Assembly: GCF_022581195.2 (NCBI RefSeq)
Contig: NC_061471.1
Coordinates: forward strand, 744,001 to 808,000
Source: Helicoverpa zea
Lineage: Eukaryota > Arthropoda > Insecta > Lepidoptera > Noctuidae
Direction of reading: 5' to 3'
Length of the DNA stretch: 64,000 nt
In this document: positions 31,010-56,700 of the stretch, one piece after another
Numbering within the stretch: the first letter of the stretch is position 1
Layout of the letters: each line of letters opens with the position of its first letter
Translations under genes and position numbers: made by a program
The notes under the pieces: generated by a model
Databases searched by the model: none
What the model was told of the DNA's origin: nothing
The model's input: only the letters and a program-made list of their open reading frames with translations

Positions 31010-34000
31010 GCAGTCTTGCAACTAGCTTGCAATTTAAATGCAGTCTATCTACGTTTCTTTATAAGTAGATTCTTAAATGATTATGATATACTTAGTTTAT
31101 TTCCGCGACTTGTCCTAAGGCTAGACTTGTTCAAAAATAAACGATTTCATTTCATTTCATTGCTACCAAACTAGCTTTTATTCTAAAAACTTTATAACGT
31201 AGGTACTTACTAACACGGATCATTTTCATCCAGTGTGAACCAGCGGCCTATCTCGACTGCTTCACATAGTACATAGTACATACGTAGTGATGTAAGGCAT
31301 CCTGGCAGCAGTGGCAGCTTCAATCATTACCAAAGCAATACGACCTATTCGGAGAACTTTACTACGATTGACCGTAGATATATTAAATTGTGCACGGAAC
31401 CACACCAGGAACTCGAAGCAGGGTGGTCGTGACAGACAGGCGGGCGAGATAACGAGGTCCGCCACCAGACGCTCGGCACACGTGTCAATGTGTGAAATGT
31501 TCACAGTTTGTACCTACATTGTGCTGTTGTTATGTGGCTGTGGATGTTTGGGACAGGCCTTAGTTCCGGGAGGTGATATTAATGTACCTAGTTAGGAATA
31601 GTTATCGTTTGTGGCAAATCGGGTAATTAACACTGGATTGATATCAATAACTCGGGATGCCAAGCGTCGAGCATCTAAAAACATCTGGTTAACAACCTAT
31701 CCTACAATTATACCATTCGGGACCTTATATTTTTTGACGACTAAACATTTTGCGTAATGATGACGATTGTTACTTTAAGTTTAAAGTTTTAGGACCGCAC
31801 CTGAGCAGATGGGTCTTCTTTGATTTGAGTCACAATAACTATGTTATGAACCTACTGACACAAAATAGGTAGGTACTGGCTACACCATTTTAAGCCATGA
31901 TTTTATACTAATGATTATATAATTTCCCAAACATCGAGTCTACCAGCTACAACTTCAAGCCAGCATCAAACCATGCTCTTGACTTATCCTAGTTCAGTTC
32001 AGTATTCACATAAAAATAAAGCAACGAATATCCTCGTCAAAATACTAGGTTCCCTAATAAATTCATTACGACGCACGCCCGTGCTCTATCGATTGTGGCC
32101 TCTTTGCCCGAACGTGCCAGAGACAATCGATGCGATGGCGCTTCTCTACGCAGCCCTAGACACACATAAATGATGTAGAAACAGCTTCGGGGTAAACAAA
32201 GTTGGGATTTATTTGCATGGAGCGAGAGTCGACATTCAAATGTATAACAAAGGAGATGAGACGTTTGAAATCCGAATCACCCGAAAAATAAATGTTCCGG
32301 TCAATGTTAAAACCTGATCCCCAATTTCGACTTTACGCCCTCGGCCCAAGAGTTGGCTATCGCGCACTGTTCAAGGAGGGTATAAAACCTTTTTGTTGGA
32401 AAACTGCGCGCTCTTTGTCTCTGACTCACTGTCAAGCGTACTTGTGTTTTCCCGCGTTTTTTGTTCTAATTAGTCAGGGTAGGCTCTCGACCTCCGCTGC
32501 GCTCCTGCCACCGACGATAGCGTCGCCAATGTTTTGTTGAGATCACAAAAAGTCTTACCACGCTTTATTGAGTTTTGGAAAATATTATTTTAGGTATACT
32601 TACTTCTGATAAAATTGTAATCATCCCTTTCATTATTCCTTATGTAAGTATACATAAGTACGTAAGTACATTATACTATATAATAATTTGACCACTAATA
32701 TACCTTAGCGTCCTACAGTATTCTATGTTAAATCTTGTCCCTATGTATCTTGTATCTGTATGCGGTAGCCAGATAGATTAGGTTCACTACATCTGTAACA
32801 GGGCTACATACAGCTATTACCTAATATTTGAAATACCTCATAATGTTCCAATTCCAATCCAAGTTCAGGAGTTGACGCTAGATAGGCGCAAATGGAAGGA
32901 GCTGCACCGACAAGAGCTGGGCTCTTAAATTGAAGAAGAAGTTCCAATCCCAGTGGCTGTATGAGCATAATACGTCAGAAAAATATAATAATAATAAAAA
33001 CACAACCCGAAGAAAACGCCAGAACAAAATAATTACAGCAATTATTAGAACCCTCCCCATGCATTTAAAGTAAGACGGCCTCCTTAACCCCATGAATGGA
33101 AATCTTAAGGCGTAATGGTGTCTCACCCCTTCCCGTATTCATGGCCCACCATAAATACGAATAATATTCACAAATTTGTTTACAGATCGTGTACCTACGC
33201 AAAATACGAGGAATTTCAGCGAGGGAGAAATAGGGGAGAGCTGGCTTGTTTTCCTTGGAGATTTTTTTTTTTGCAGTTTTTCTTTTTTTGCGGGTTCCGA
33301 TGGGTTGTAGATAGGCTGATAGTATTCTAGATCTATAGATGTTATTAATTACAACTCATTAAGTTGTGAGATACTCTGTAGTAATAGTACCTAGATTCTA
33401 ATAAGACTTATCATCAACGGTCATTATCTATCAAATATTTATTTACTTCATCCCGAACACTTCACAGCCTTCATCTTAACCTATATTAAATAGGCCAAAG
33501 CGTAAGGTTTTTGCTCTGTAGGACAATACACTCTATAGATCTTACTGGCACCCAAAGCGACCACGATATATGTGTCGAGAATATCGCCGTCGGAGAAATC
33601 GCAGATTGTGGAAGTATATGTATTTGTGCACATTACCCGTGGATTGATCTGAACTTATTATCATCCACTTTCCCTATCTAATGAATTATGATGATCAACC
33701 CTACCTAGAAATACCTACTTACATAGACAGAGCTTTGGCTCTTCTTATTTCTTCTTCAGTTCTTTTGGGCATCCAAATGATTTATAATTAAATAGGTATA
33801 TATCCCAGCATTGGGGCTTTCTTGTGACCAAACTATGTACCTAGTCTATGTAAAACTTAAAAACCTGAAAATAAGGCAGCAATAGGATAAAGTTGAGTAA
33901 AGAAAAATACGAGTACCTACTTAGGGATATTAGCTGTTTCCTGTGGTATCCTTATTTTGAATCTTTCTCAGATCCAAAAAACCATGCACTTTACAAACGC

Positions 34001-34624
34001 ATCAGACAGCCAGAAAGACAGAATCACTATCTGAGAGAGGCGTTTAAAATGCCACCTTGACACTACGTGCCCACAAACCTTTGTTTAAAAAAACTAAACT
34101 ATTAGATAATCTACCCTTTCCCATAGTAGGTACCTAGTGACAATGGTCCCGACACACGTGCCCTATCAGACGATCGATGGCGCTCACAATCACGGCTCCC
34201 GCCATCTTTGTAATCGCCAGAACATCCGGACACGGAAATAATTTGGTTTGTTTGAGGAAGAATTACACAATATGTTGTTTATGGTGTGGTCATTCAGTGG
34301 CAATTTTTAAATTGTTACGTATATTGAAATACTGTCGGAGATGCTGTCACTTCTTCTTTTGCTGTTATTTCGAGGTTTGTGATTTGAATAGGTAGGTAAA
34401 TACCTAGTCTTTCCCTCTCTTAATAGGTACATATCTACATCGACTTGGAACTGGGTTTCTACTTTCATCCTGTCCTAACGATGGTTCCATTATTTATTCT
34501 CATTAATCAGTGCATTTATAGGCGCACTGCATAAACCCCCAATTTTAAGTACCTAAGAATCTGTAAGAAGGCTTTAAGCTATAACAATTTCTCTGAGTAT
34601 TTTAGAACAACAAATCATTTTATT
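31010..34624. other. intergenic AT-rich DNA
   Basis: No gene supported. A 94-codon frame at 31,311-31,595 and an 82-codon frame at 32,292-32,540 lack motifs. TATAAAA at ~32,381 is the only promoter-like hint and has no linked gene. Confidence 0.5.
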
Positions 34625-35390
34625 AACCGACTTCCCAAAAAGGAGGAGGTTATCAATTCGGCCGGTATGTTTTTTTTTTTTTTTTTTTTCTATGTATGTA
34701 CATCGATTACTCCGAGGTTTATGGACCGATTTACGTGATTCTTTTTTTGTTCGACTCGGAATAGCTGCCAGTTGGTCCCATAGTCATCAGGTCAGGATCT
34801 GATGATGGAAACCCTGAGAAATCGAGGGCAACCTTCGAAAGTTGTAGGCATACATAGGGTAAAAACTTGATACTCAGGTGTACGCCTAAAAGCACTATTC
34901 AACAGTGAAGATTTGGAGCTGATCTGATGATGGAAACCAGAGAGGGTCGAGGGAACTCGACAACTGAATATGTAAACTACCTCGTGTTTGGGCTTAAATT
35001 ATTTGTATGGACAAGACCTTTGCAACAGTGAAGGTTTGAAGCTGACCTGATGATGGAGACCAGAGAAAGTCGAGGGAACTCGACAACTGAATATGTAAAA
35101 TACCTCGTATTTGAACTTATATTCTTTGTATTGATGAGAACTTCCCACTTGTATGGATAGTGACAACTATACGTATCACTGAAAAGCTTTAAATAAAAAA
35201 CTTTACAAAAAAATTAAACCGACTTCCCAAAACACTAAAAAGCAAAAAAAAACTATTTTTAGGTGCATCGGCCTAGAAGTCGGTGGCAAAATTAACTTAG
35301 TAACATCCATTAGACACCGAATTCTAGGCCGATGCACCTAAAAATAGTTTTTTTTTTGCTTTTTAGTGTTTTGTTCAGCTCAGCACAATC
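34625..35390. repeat. composite interspersed repeat sharing modules with the foldback, with terminal hairpin
   Basis: Starts TTAACCGACTTCCCAAAAAG with GGAGGAGGTTATCAATTCGG, a common lepidopteran repeat start, then a T run. From 34,765 it carries the foldback modules: CCCATAGTCATCAGGTCAGG, GGCAACCTTCGAAAGTTG, and two copies of a unit with GACCTTTGCAACAGTGAAGG, GTCGAGGGAACTCGACAACT and TACCTCGT. It ends in a near-perfect ~55-bp inverted repeat (35,232-35,286 against 35,316-35,371) centred on GGTGCATCGGCCTAGAA. Confidence 0.75.
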
Positions 35391-38162
35391 TTGTTGATTG
35401 TAAAAGGCACAATAAAACAAAATAGTCCCCAAAATAAGCCCCTTATGAACGCTACAAGAATGTTCATCCCACCCGTCACCTGAGACACAAATCCTAGCAA
35501 TATACTCGCATAATCTGTTCGAGAGGCCAATAGTTTTCAATTTCGCCCCTCACCTGTACGTTTGACTTAATCCAAACGTTTTATTAGCGAGGCCCGTAAC
35601 GACTCGCACGTGTACCCTAACCCGCCTTTGTTCTATCAAAATGATCCCTCAACAACGAAATGTTACAACCCCACATTGATACAAGTAAAAATCTACCCTA
35701 TACCAATTAGCTCAAGGCACCAATTCCCAAATTACGCAATCTCACTTGTGAAGCCAAAGGCACGGGCGGCCATGTTATTATTTCGTTTTGGCGGGCCGTG
35801 ACTGACGTTCAAAGTCGGTGTTGCCATGCGGAATAAACTGTAATACGAGTTATGAAAGATTATGGCGTAATCTGGGAATATTGAAGACAATAAGAATGAG
35901 CTTACGTTTAGAATGGGGGTGTGCGTTTGTTACTTTTATTGTTTGAGAGCCGTGATTGACTTAGATTGCTGTTTTAGCTGACAGTAAAAAAGAAGAGTAG
36001 GTAAATGATATTTTAACTGTAGGAACAGGTTTTGGCCTATATATAATTCTATGTACTTGGGTAGTATGAATGCACTCAAATTGTTTATTTCTTCTTGAAG
36101 TATCCAGTTCAGTTCATCCTTTAAAAATGGGTGTCTACCATCTTTTTTTAGTTCCCTCTCTCTTTTATATTTTCAATACGGAAAGTACTTAGTTAGACAA
36201 GAATTAAGCACTATCCCTTTGTATGCAAATTTCACCATCTCGAAGTAAGCATTTTCTCTTTGAAACGAGTACTTGAGACACGAGTGTTCTACCTAGATAT
36301 AAATGTCTATTCTCGGAAGGCTTGACCCCACCATTTTGAGGTCCACTTGAGGATCAAAGGGCCTGAAGAAAGTTCTCGAATGAAAGACCAAATAAAACTC
36401 ATTAATTTTATTAATTTTATAAATCGAAATTCATTACACCTTCCTCCTTCATTATAGTTACAAATTCCTTTTCGTTAATACTATTATTTATAATTATTAT
36501 AATAATTATCAACTCCCCCTAAACCTACAAATTATACATCGACCTAAATTCTCAGAACATATAAATTAAGTTGAAAAACGTTAATTACAACTCCATTGTG
36601 TTATAACTGACGAATTAATCTATTTTTTATTGAATTCTTATTGCTATTATTTCATTGTCGGATTGAGCGGGAAGAGCCGCCATCTTGCCGATGTTACCGA
36701 CGCTGTCATAAAAAATCTCCACTATATAATTTTAATTAATATTTACATTGCAGCAACTCGCAGGATTTTGTTAGTAAAAAAATAAAATTGATTTAAGTAC
36801 AAAATAAGAAATTATAAGTAAGTATAGAGTGATCGAAAACATTTACTAAACTTTAAAAAATGACAGTGCTAGTGCAACTGGAGACAGCAAAAAAACGAAT
36901 CTGAATCTCAATTAAATGGAAAATACATGTGTTTATGCTATAAATTCGTTGTTTAATAGTTTTATTATTATTGTGATAAAAGTAATAACCATTTGAAAGA
37001 TCAATTGAAAGGTTTTAACCTGGTTGATTTTCCATTTTTCTTAAACATTTTTAACAGATTTTGGATAATTATCTGAGAAAAGTGAAAATTTTACCACATA
37101 TGCGTATTTTTTTTTCAGAATCAGCCAAGTTAAAACGACAGAGATTGCACAAGGGATGCTTCCCGTACCCGCTCGTCATAGCTCGAGCGATCACAACTAT
37201 ATACATTAGATAGTATCTACACACGCAAACACTGACTCTTTTTAAATTATTTCCTATTCACACAACAATTATCTACTTCTTTATCAGTTATTTACAGTAA
37301 TGTACCTACAGACTCGGAGTTTTTCACCATCATATAAAATTATAAATTAATTATTTATTGCTTTTATGAAAAAAATTACAGTTCTACTATAGAAAAAGAA
37401 GAGGGAAATGAAAAATTATTTAAAACTTATAGTTCAATCTCTAAAATATAAATAAAATGTGATGGTGAAAAGCTCCGTAAAATTCATTACACATGTATAA
37501 GCAAAACGATTGTGCTTGTACGTATAAAACGGAGACATCTTGAAACTGGATGTTTAGCACTCATTCGAAATATGAACAGAAATATATTTGATACTACATC
37601 TGAGAGAGATCTAGAGAAAAATAAGAAATTTTTATTAAAACACCTTCAAAAAGAACTACAATTCTACTGAAAAAATAAAAATATTTTTCTTCGGTTTTGT
37701 ATGTCAGTAAAAAAATATCACAAAGAATCAATTCAAATCCTCACGTGTGCTTAACTAAAGCTATCACTAAATATTTACACATTACCCTCCTCCCGTTTTG
37801 CGGTGAATACCGACATGTCCACATTTCACATTAACACTTTCGAAATTTCACTATTTTTCTAATCAATGTTCGTTTTTGTAGCTGCGGCCAGCGACGCTTC
37901 ACCCGAGACAGTGTTCTTAGAGGAGATTGGCTTTAAGATCAAGCGTAAATATTCGAAATATGCTAATACATCTGGCATAAAAGAGGATAAACAAACTGAA
38001 AGTTTAATTATTAAGAATAGACATAGCAGTTATGAAAAAATGAATGAGCAACAATTACCCCAATTTCTGGGTGAATATTTAAAACTGCAGCACTTGAATT
38101 TGTATTCAAGTAAATGTAATTGTAAGTTTGCAATATGGCACAGACAAAACCATATTGCCAAT
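35391..38162. other. AT-rich DNA 3' of scro
   Basis: No coding sequence supported. It may include the long 3' UTR of scro (minus strand); several TTTATT (AATAAA on minus) occur, for example near 36,400 and 37,630, but none can be chosen. GCCGCCATCTTG at 36,676-36,687 is a Pho/YY1-type motif. Confidence 0.5.
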
Positions 38163-38560
38163 CATCATCCTCCGAGCCTTTTTCCCAACCATGTTGGGGT
38201 CGGCTTCCAGTCTAACCGGATTCAGCTGAGTACCAGTGCTTTACAAGAAGCGACTGCCTATCTGACCTCCTCAACCCAGTTACCCGGGCAACCCGATACC
38301 CCTTGGTTAGACTGGTGTCAGACTTACTGGCTTCTGACTACCCGTAACGACTGCCAAGGATGTTCAATGACAGCCGGGACCTACAGTTTAACGTGCCATC
38401 CGAAACACAGCCAATGGTGTCTAAGATATACTTAGAAAGTACATACAGACTTAGAAAAGTTGCATTGGTACTTGCCTGACCTGGGATCGAACCCGCGCCC
38501 TCATACTTGAGAGATTGGTCCTTTACCCACTAGGCCACCACGACTTTTTAAAAAAAAAAA
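38163..38560 (-). mobile_element. full-length tRNA-headed SINE with 17-bp target duplication
   Basis: On the minus strand the head carries an A box (TGGCCTAGTGG, 38,527-38,537) and B box (GGGTTCGATCCC, 38,483-38,494). The shared body follows, with a 3' end CCCAACATGGTTGGG, GGCTCGGAGGATGATGAT. The flanks 38,146-38,162 and 38,561-38,577 are identical (AAAACCATATTGCCAAT). An extra T run (minus) lies between the duplication and the head. It sits just downstream of the scro stop codon in the same orientation, probably in its 3' UTR. Confidence 0.9.
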
Positions 38561-38677
38561 AAAACCATATTGCCAATAACAAAAATTTAAAAATAAAAAA
38601 AGAACCATAGTTAAAGACAATTAATCGAAATACATCTCTTCCTTGAACATTGTCTCGTGGTAAAGCTGTGGGAACTT

Positions 38678-51872
<13,195 letters not shown>

Positions 51873-51879
51873 CTGGAAA

Positions 51880-53344
51880 CTAAAGCAGCCGCTCAGATAC
51901 GCACACTTTTGTTAACTAGGTGGTATGGAAATAGAAGTTGGCAGATGCTTTGCTGATTATAAAACAATAGAAATTCAATTGTGTCTGGCATATATCTGCG
52001 CTCCGACATACAACGGATTAAGCAGTAAGAAATCAGTAAATAGGTATATTGATTTCAGTTTTGTAGGATTCTTTAGTAGGTATAGTTGAGACCTCCAATA
52101 ATAATGATTTCGGCAGGTTATCTTGCCAATATTGTTCTTAGTCTACGCACATAAAATGTAGGTACCCTACACTCAGGAATAATGCAGCTTTTCCACGCTT
52201 AATAGATACCACAGAAACATTGCCTCTTTTAGACATAAGTTTAGCTATACATTGATTAAATATGAATAAAGAGTAAATAGATATAAAATCCTATTCCATA
52301 AAGACATTTCAAGAGTTCTACAGTGCCCTAATCAGTTTTTGCCCAAAATTGTGATATCTCATTTCGATTTTATAACAATTGATATTCGTTATTTTGAACA
52401 TTGACATGTTACCTGTGATGTACATAATTAAATGATTATGTACCTAACCATTTCAATTATATCACATATTACATATCAAATAATTAAAATCATTTATGAA
52501 ATGCCAAAATGCAATCCCTAATGAGAATAACGGGAATTCAATTAACAAGAATTAATTAGGTTTTCAGCTTTTAAAGTTAAGTGAGTATTGGGTTTCAGCA
52601 GCTTTTCATAATGGCGCCCACTTCAATAGCTGAAAGCGTTTGTCTCTGGCAAACTTTAAAATTCATTAAATCTTTGGTATTAATTAGCTGATTAGCTCTA
52701 CTCGGTAAGGATTTAAGCTTTCAGCTACTTTTTATGGATAAGTGCAAACGAAAACACTGCACACAAGATTTTTAGTTCAGATCGGGTTTTGTACATGTAG
52801 GTTATATACGTACTCGTATGTTCGAAAATACTGAATACATATCTAACTAAGTATACAAACTCGTATTTAACTAAATTAAAAAGGTTCCATGCTTACGATT
52901 TTTGTAATTTCTGCCACACTGCGTATATTAATATACCTACCTACATATTTTTTTCCGTCGTCTAAAATTCATAAAAAGCTCATAATTTAAAACATGTTTG
53001 CTACACTTAAACGGAACAACTGCATCATTTTAATCACATTTTATCCATCCTTGCAAATTATAAAAGGGGAGTAGCGGGAAAATAAAAATTAATACTTTCT
53101 CGCGGTAGAAATTAATCTCTTAGCGCTGGCAACATTTAAGCTGGCGCCCGCCATTTTCCTAATGACACTAGACGTGGTTTCCCGCGCTAGTAGCTTTGCA
53201 ACGTATTTTAGTCACTTTGAGAACATAAAATTACATTTAAATGTTTTCATCGTAAATAAGGTAACTTTAAATATGCAACATATTGCACTTGGTGGAAGGA
53301 AACTTAAAATAATAATTTTCTTTTAATACGTTTTGTACAAGCAA
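51880..53344. other. non-coding, upstream/intronic to scro
   Basis: AT-rich, nothing coding seen. CGCCCGCCATTTTCC at 53,145-53,159 is one of the recurrent ATGGCGG-type motifs. Confidence 0.5.
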
Positions 53345-53358
53345 GAGCACAACTAACC

Positions 53359-53721
53359 ATCATCCTCCGAGCCTTTTTCCCAATCATGTCGGGGTCGGCT
53401 TCCAGTCTAACCGGATTCAGCTGAGTATCAGTACTTTACAAGAAGCGACTGCCTATCTGACCTCCTCAACTCAGTTACCCAGGCAACCCGATTCCCCTTG
53501 GTTAGACTGGTGTCAGACTTACTACCCGTAACGACTGCCAAGGATGTTCAATGACAGTCGGGACCTACAGTTTAAGGTGCCATCCGAAACCCAGTCGATG
53601 GTGTCTAAGATATACCTAGAAAGTACATACAAACTTAGAAAAGTTGCATTGGTACTTGCCTGACCTGGGATCGAACCCGCGCCCTCATACTTGAGAGGCC
53701 ACTAGGGCCACCACGACTCTC
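53359..53721 (-). mobile_element. tRNA-headed SINE with target duplication
   Basis: Same SINE family and orientation as at 38.2 kb. The flanks GAGCACAACTAACC at 53,345-53,358 and 53,722-53,735 are identical (14 bp). It has small internal deletions (a missing CTTCTGGC-type segment and a loss near the A box), so it is an older, probably inactive copy. Confidence 0.88.
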
Positions 53722-53735
53722 GAGCACAACTAACC

Positions 53736-56700
53736 GACAGTAGGTAAAATTAAACTTATTTTTTTTTTATAATTAATTTATTAATTATTAAACTGAATTA
53801 ATTTTTCACTTGAAATTCTTATATGTGAAAAAGAAACACGGGTGTAACACGGAGTTTCTTATTTTCAATGTTAATTTCAAAACAGCAAACCTACTAGTTT
53901 TATTAATTTTTATCTGCAATTTTCAGAGGCTTTAATACCTGTATAAACACTTATATCAGGTGTCCTGACACGTTACGTTATTAACTTGCTTGAGCACTTT
54001 TAACAAGCCTCGAGGGTCAACAGCCAAAATAACTGATTGCTGTCATCCGTTATTATAACAATTGGCAACCTAATCGCGTAGGTCGATAACCTCTTGCATA
54101 GGGACTAGTCCTACAATCTATTGAAATGCGACAATCAAATACATAGCTAGATTTCATTTTGCGTTCAGTGCATCCATACATTACTTAATGTACCTACTCT
54201 TAATCAAGCTTTGCGGAATAATATTTGCTCTGCAGATTCATGAAAAACGAATAATGAAACGTACTGGATTAAGGAAATTAGGTATGCATTTCCCTAACAC
54301 AGTAACTTCAATGAGAACTTCCACTCTTTTTGAGATCGGTTAAGAGAACTAAATAAGCAAACAGCGCTTTCATAGGCTAATGATAATGAACATTATTTGG
54401 TGATCGTTGTATTCTCTATGACATAGGTATATCTTTATCTGGATATGGGATATTTTCTTCCACATAAAACAATAAATTCCCAATTCTTTCATCAAGCAAT
54501 GCTCATTCTCCGAATTCGCTAAGGTCGGCACATCAGCATTTTGGCAGCAATATCAGGCACATTACACACACCGAATCCGGCGCGTATTTACACAACACTC
54601 GACGGAAAGGGTCTTTCAATAAAATATTGCTCCCCATCCTGTCTTACTCTATTGTGCGTGTGTGGTATTGTGAGATATCTTTCGATCATCGATCAGTTTT
54701 GCCAGTTGTGGGTTCTGTGCCCGATTTTAATAGACCAAATTAACAAAACCTGCCTATCATTGGGACTGCATCTAAAGAAGCTGGCTACTTTTTATCATAT
54801 TCCAAAGTCATAACGTTTACAACAGGATTTAATTACCTACATATAAGGAATTTACATCTGACTTTTCCCGGTGCCTTCTTAATCCATGTCCAATTTTTTT
54901 ACGAATGAATACTCTACGACGCGACGGTGGTCTATAAAAGTAGTGTCAACATAGATGACCTTAAATGATATGCCTCTATCCTATCAGTACCTACTACCGT
55001 CATACTCTCATTCATTGTCAAAGAGACTTCTTCAGAAAACGTTTACTAGGTGCATGAATATATAAGGGACCCCAAAAAAGTGCTCGTACACGCTCTCTTC
55101 AAACCTCCTTTGTTTGTCAATGGACCTCTGGACATTTTGTTATCTGCGCATCTCGGTTTAATTGAAACGTAGCGTTATATCATGGCGAATGAATGGGCGT
55201 TTTTAGATTCCAATTGAATCGTTAAATGACACGTAAAAGGATGTTTACAAACATCTCTCAATGCCATCCCAAGATAGTTCGATGAGATTTTAATATAATT
55301 GATGCAATCCGTTGGTAGTTTTTGTTATAGCGGTGATAGAACAGGGGAGAACAGTTCAATAGAATGTCTTCCATTTGGTAGATAAGTGATTTTACAGACA
55401 GCCAATAAGAAATGGTTGCATGTCCTTCTTCTGGGATAGACTGATGGGCCAACCACTTTTGCTTTGTTATAAAATTAGACCAATATGTTCAGTTACTACA
55501 ATTGCTTGCAAAAGGAAGCATTTGATGCAATTTTGGCACCCACCAAGCACCGATGTAGGTAGCGAACCTTATAATTTTCTAAAAATACATCCACTCTTAT
55601 GTCTCCGTGTCTGACAGGGGTCGGCCAGAGATGTGCATATATTTTGACAACAAATACCCCGGTAATTGAACCGGGGGACTGACCACGACGGGGGAGGTTG
55701 GGGCGTTAAAATATACCGCTGTAAATGGAACTATTTTCACGGCCGAACGATTTCGGTGCTGCTATTAAAATTTTGATTTTAGAATGGTAGAAAATTTATT
55801 GCAGATTTTTCATTTTACTCAATTCTTTTCGACTAAATATTCCCGTTCAGCTTCGTTAAGGAAATGTTACGCTAGTTGTTATTCCTGTCTTCGCCATTAA
55901 TCCACCTAAAGACAGATCCTCCAATGGGTAATGTACGTAAAAATAAACCGTATATTAATAAATACCTAGCACAAAACAAAAACAATCACATTTCGCGACC
56001 AAAAGTAAGAAGAAAAACAAATAGTTGCATGATACGGACACTTGGGTCTAACGCGTGCATTTGATGACACGATTGGCGTGAAATTGGCCCCAACTGCCGG
56101 CGGCGGGGCGAGGGTCGTGCGTCTGACGGCGCTGACCGCAAGTAATTACCAACTAGACATTGCTAGTTGAAAATTCACTAAAGTTTTAATGGCCGAACGG
56201 TTTATGTGAAGTTATTATTGCTTTCAGTTGGTTTTGGGTGATTTTGGTCTTCGTTATGTCTGATTTTGGGAGTTAGTAAGTTTTACTTTAGTTACGAGTG
56301 CCCAGATCTATTTGATGACAAATATCAAGTGGAGCGATCGTTATGGCAATTTCATTATATTGCATTCTACCTTTATGCAAGGCCTTTTTAGTGATGGCCT
56401 CGTTAACATGATTGATTCCATCTCTATTTTATTTAACTCTTAACCTGTCTTTTATAACGCCATCAACATGTAAATATGTATCCATTTACATAAAAATGAC
56501 GTCATAATCTTGTAAATGTATGAACATTACAAATTGTTCTTCATCATTACTGATTTCTGTACCAACATCCGCTTACAATTCAGGTAGCTTCAATTACATG
56601 TATATAACTGTGTGTTTGTCTATCTTCTAGCCGTGACAAATTGACCTTTTCTTGAATATATTAGGTAACACCTTATTGGTACATATGACGATTTTGTTTT

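Noticed and set aside
32375..32430. TATA-box promoter (GGGTATAAAACC)
   Set aside because: No initiator at the usual distance and no supportable gene downstream.
37866..38435. 189-codon ORF, plus strand
   Set aside because: Its second half is antisense SINE sequence, shared with the frame at 63.6 kb, and the first half is AT-rich without motifs.
38478..38540. tRNA gene on the minus strand
   Set aside because: The A and B boxes are present, but there is no acceptor stem pairing or CCA-proximal end. The sequence continues into the SINE body and recurs at 53.7 and 63.9 kb.
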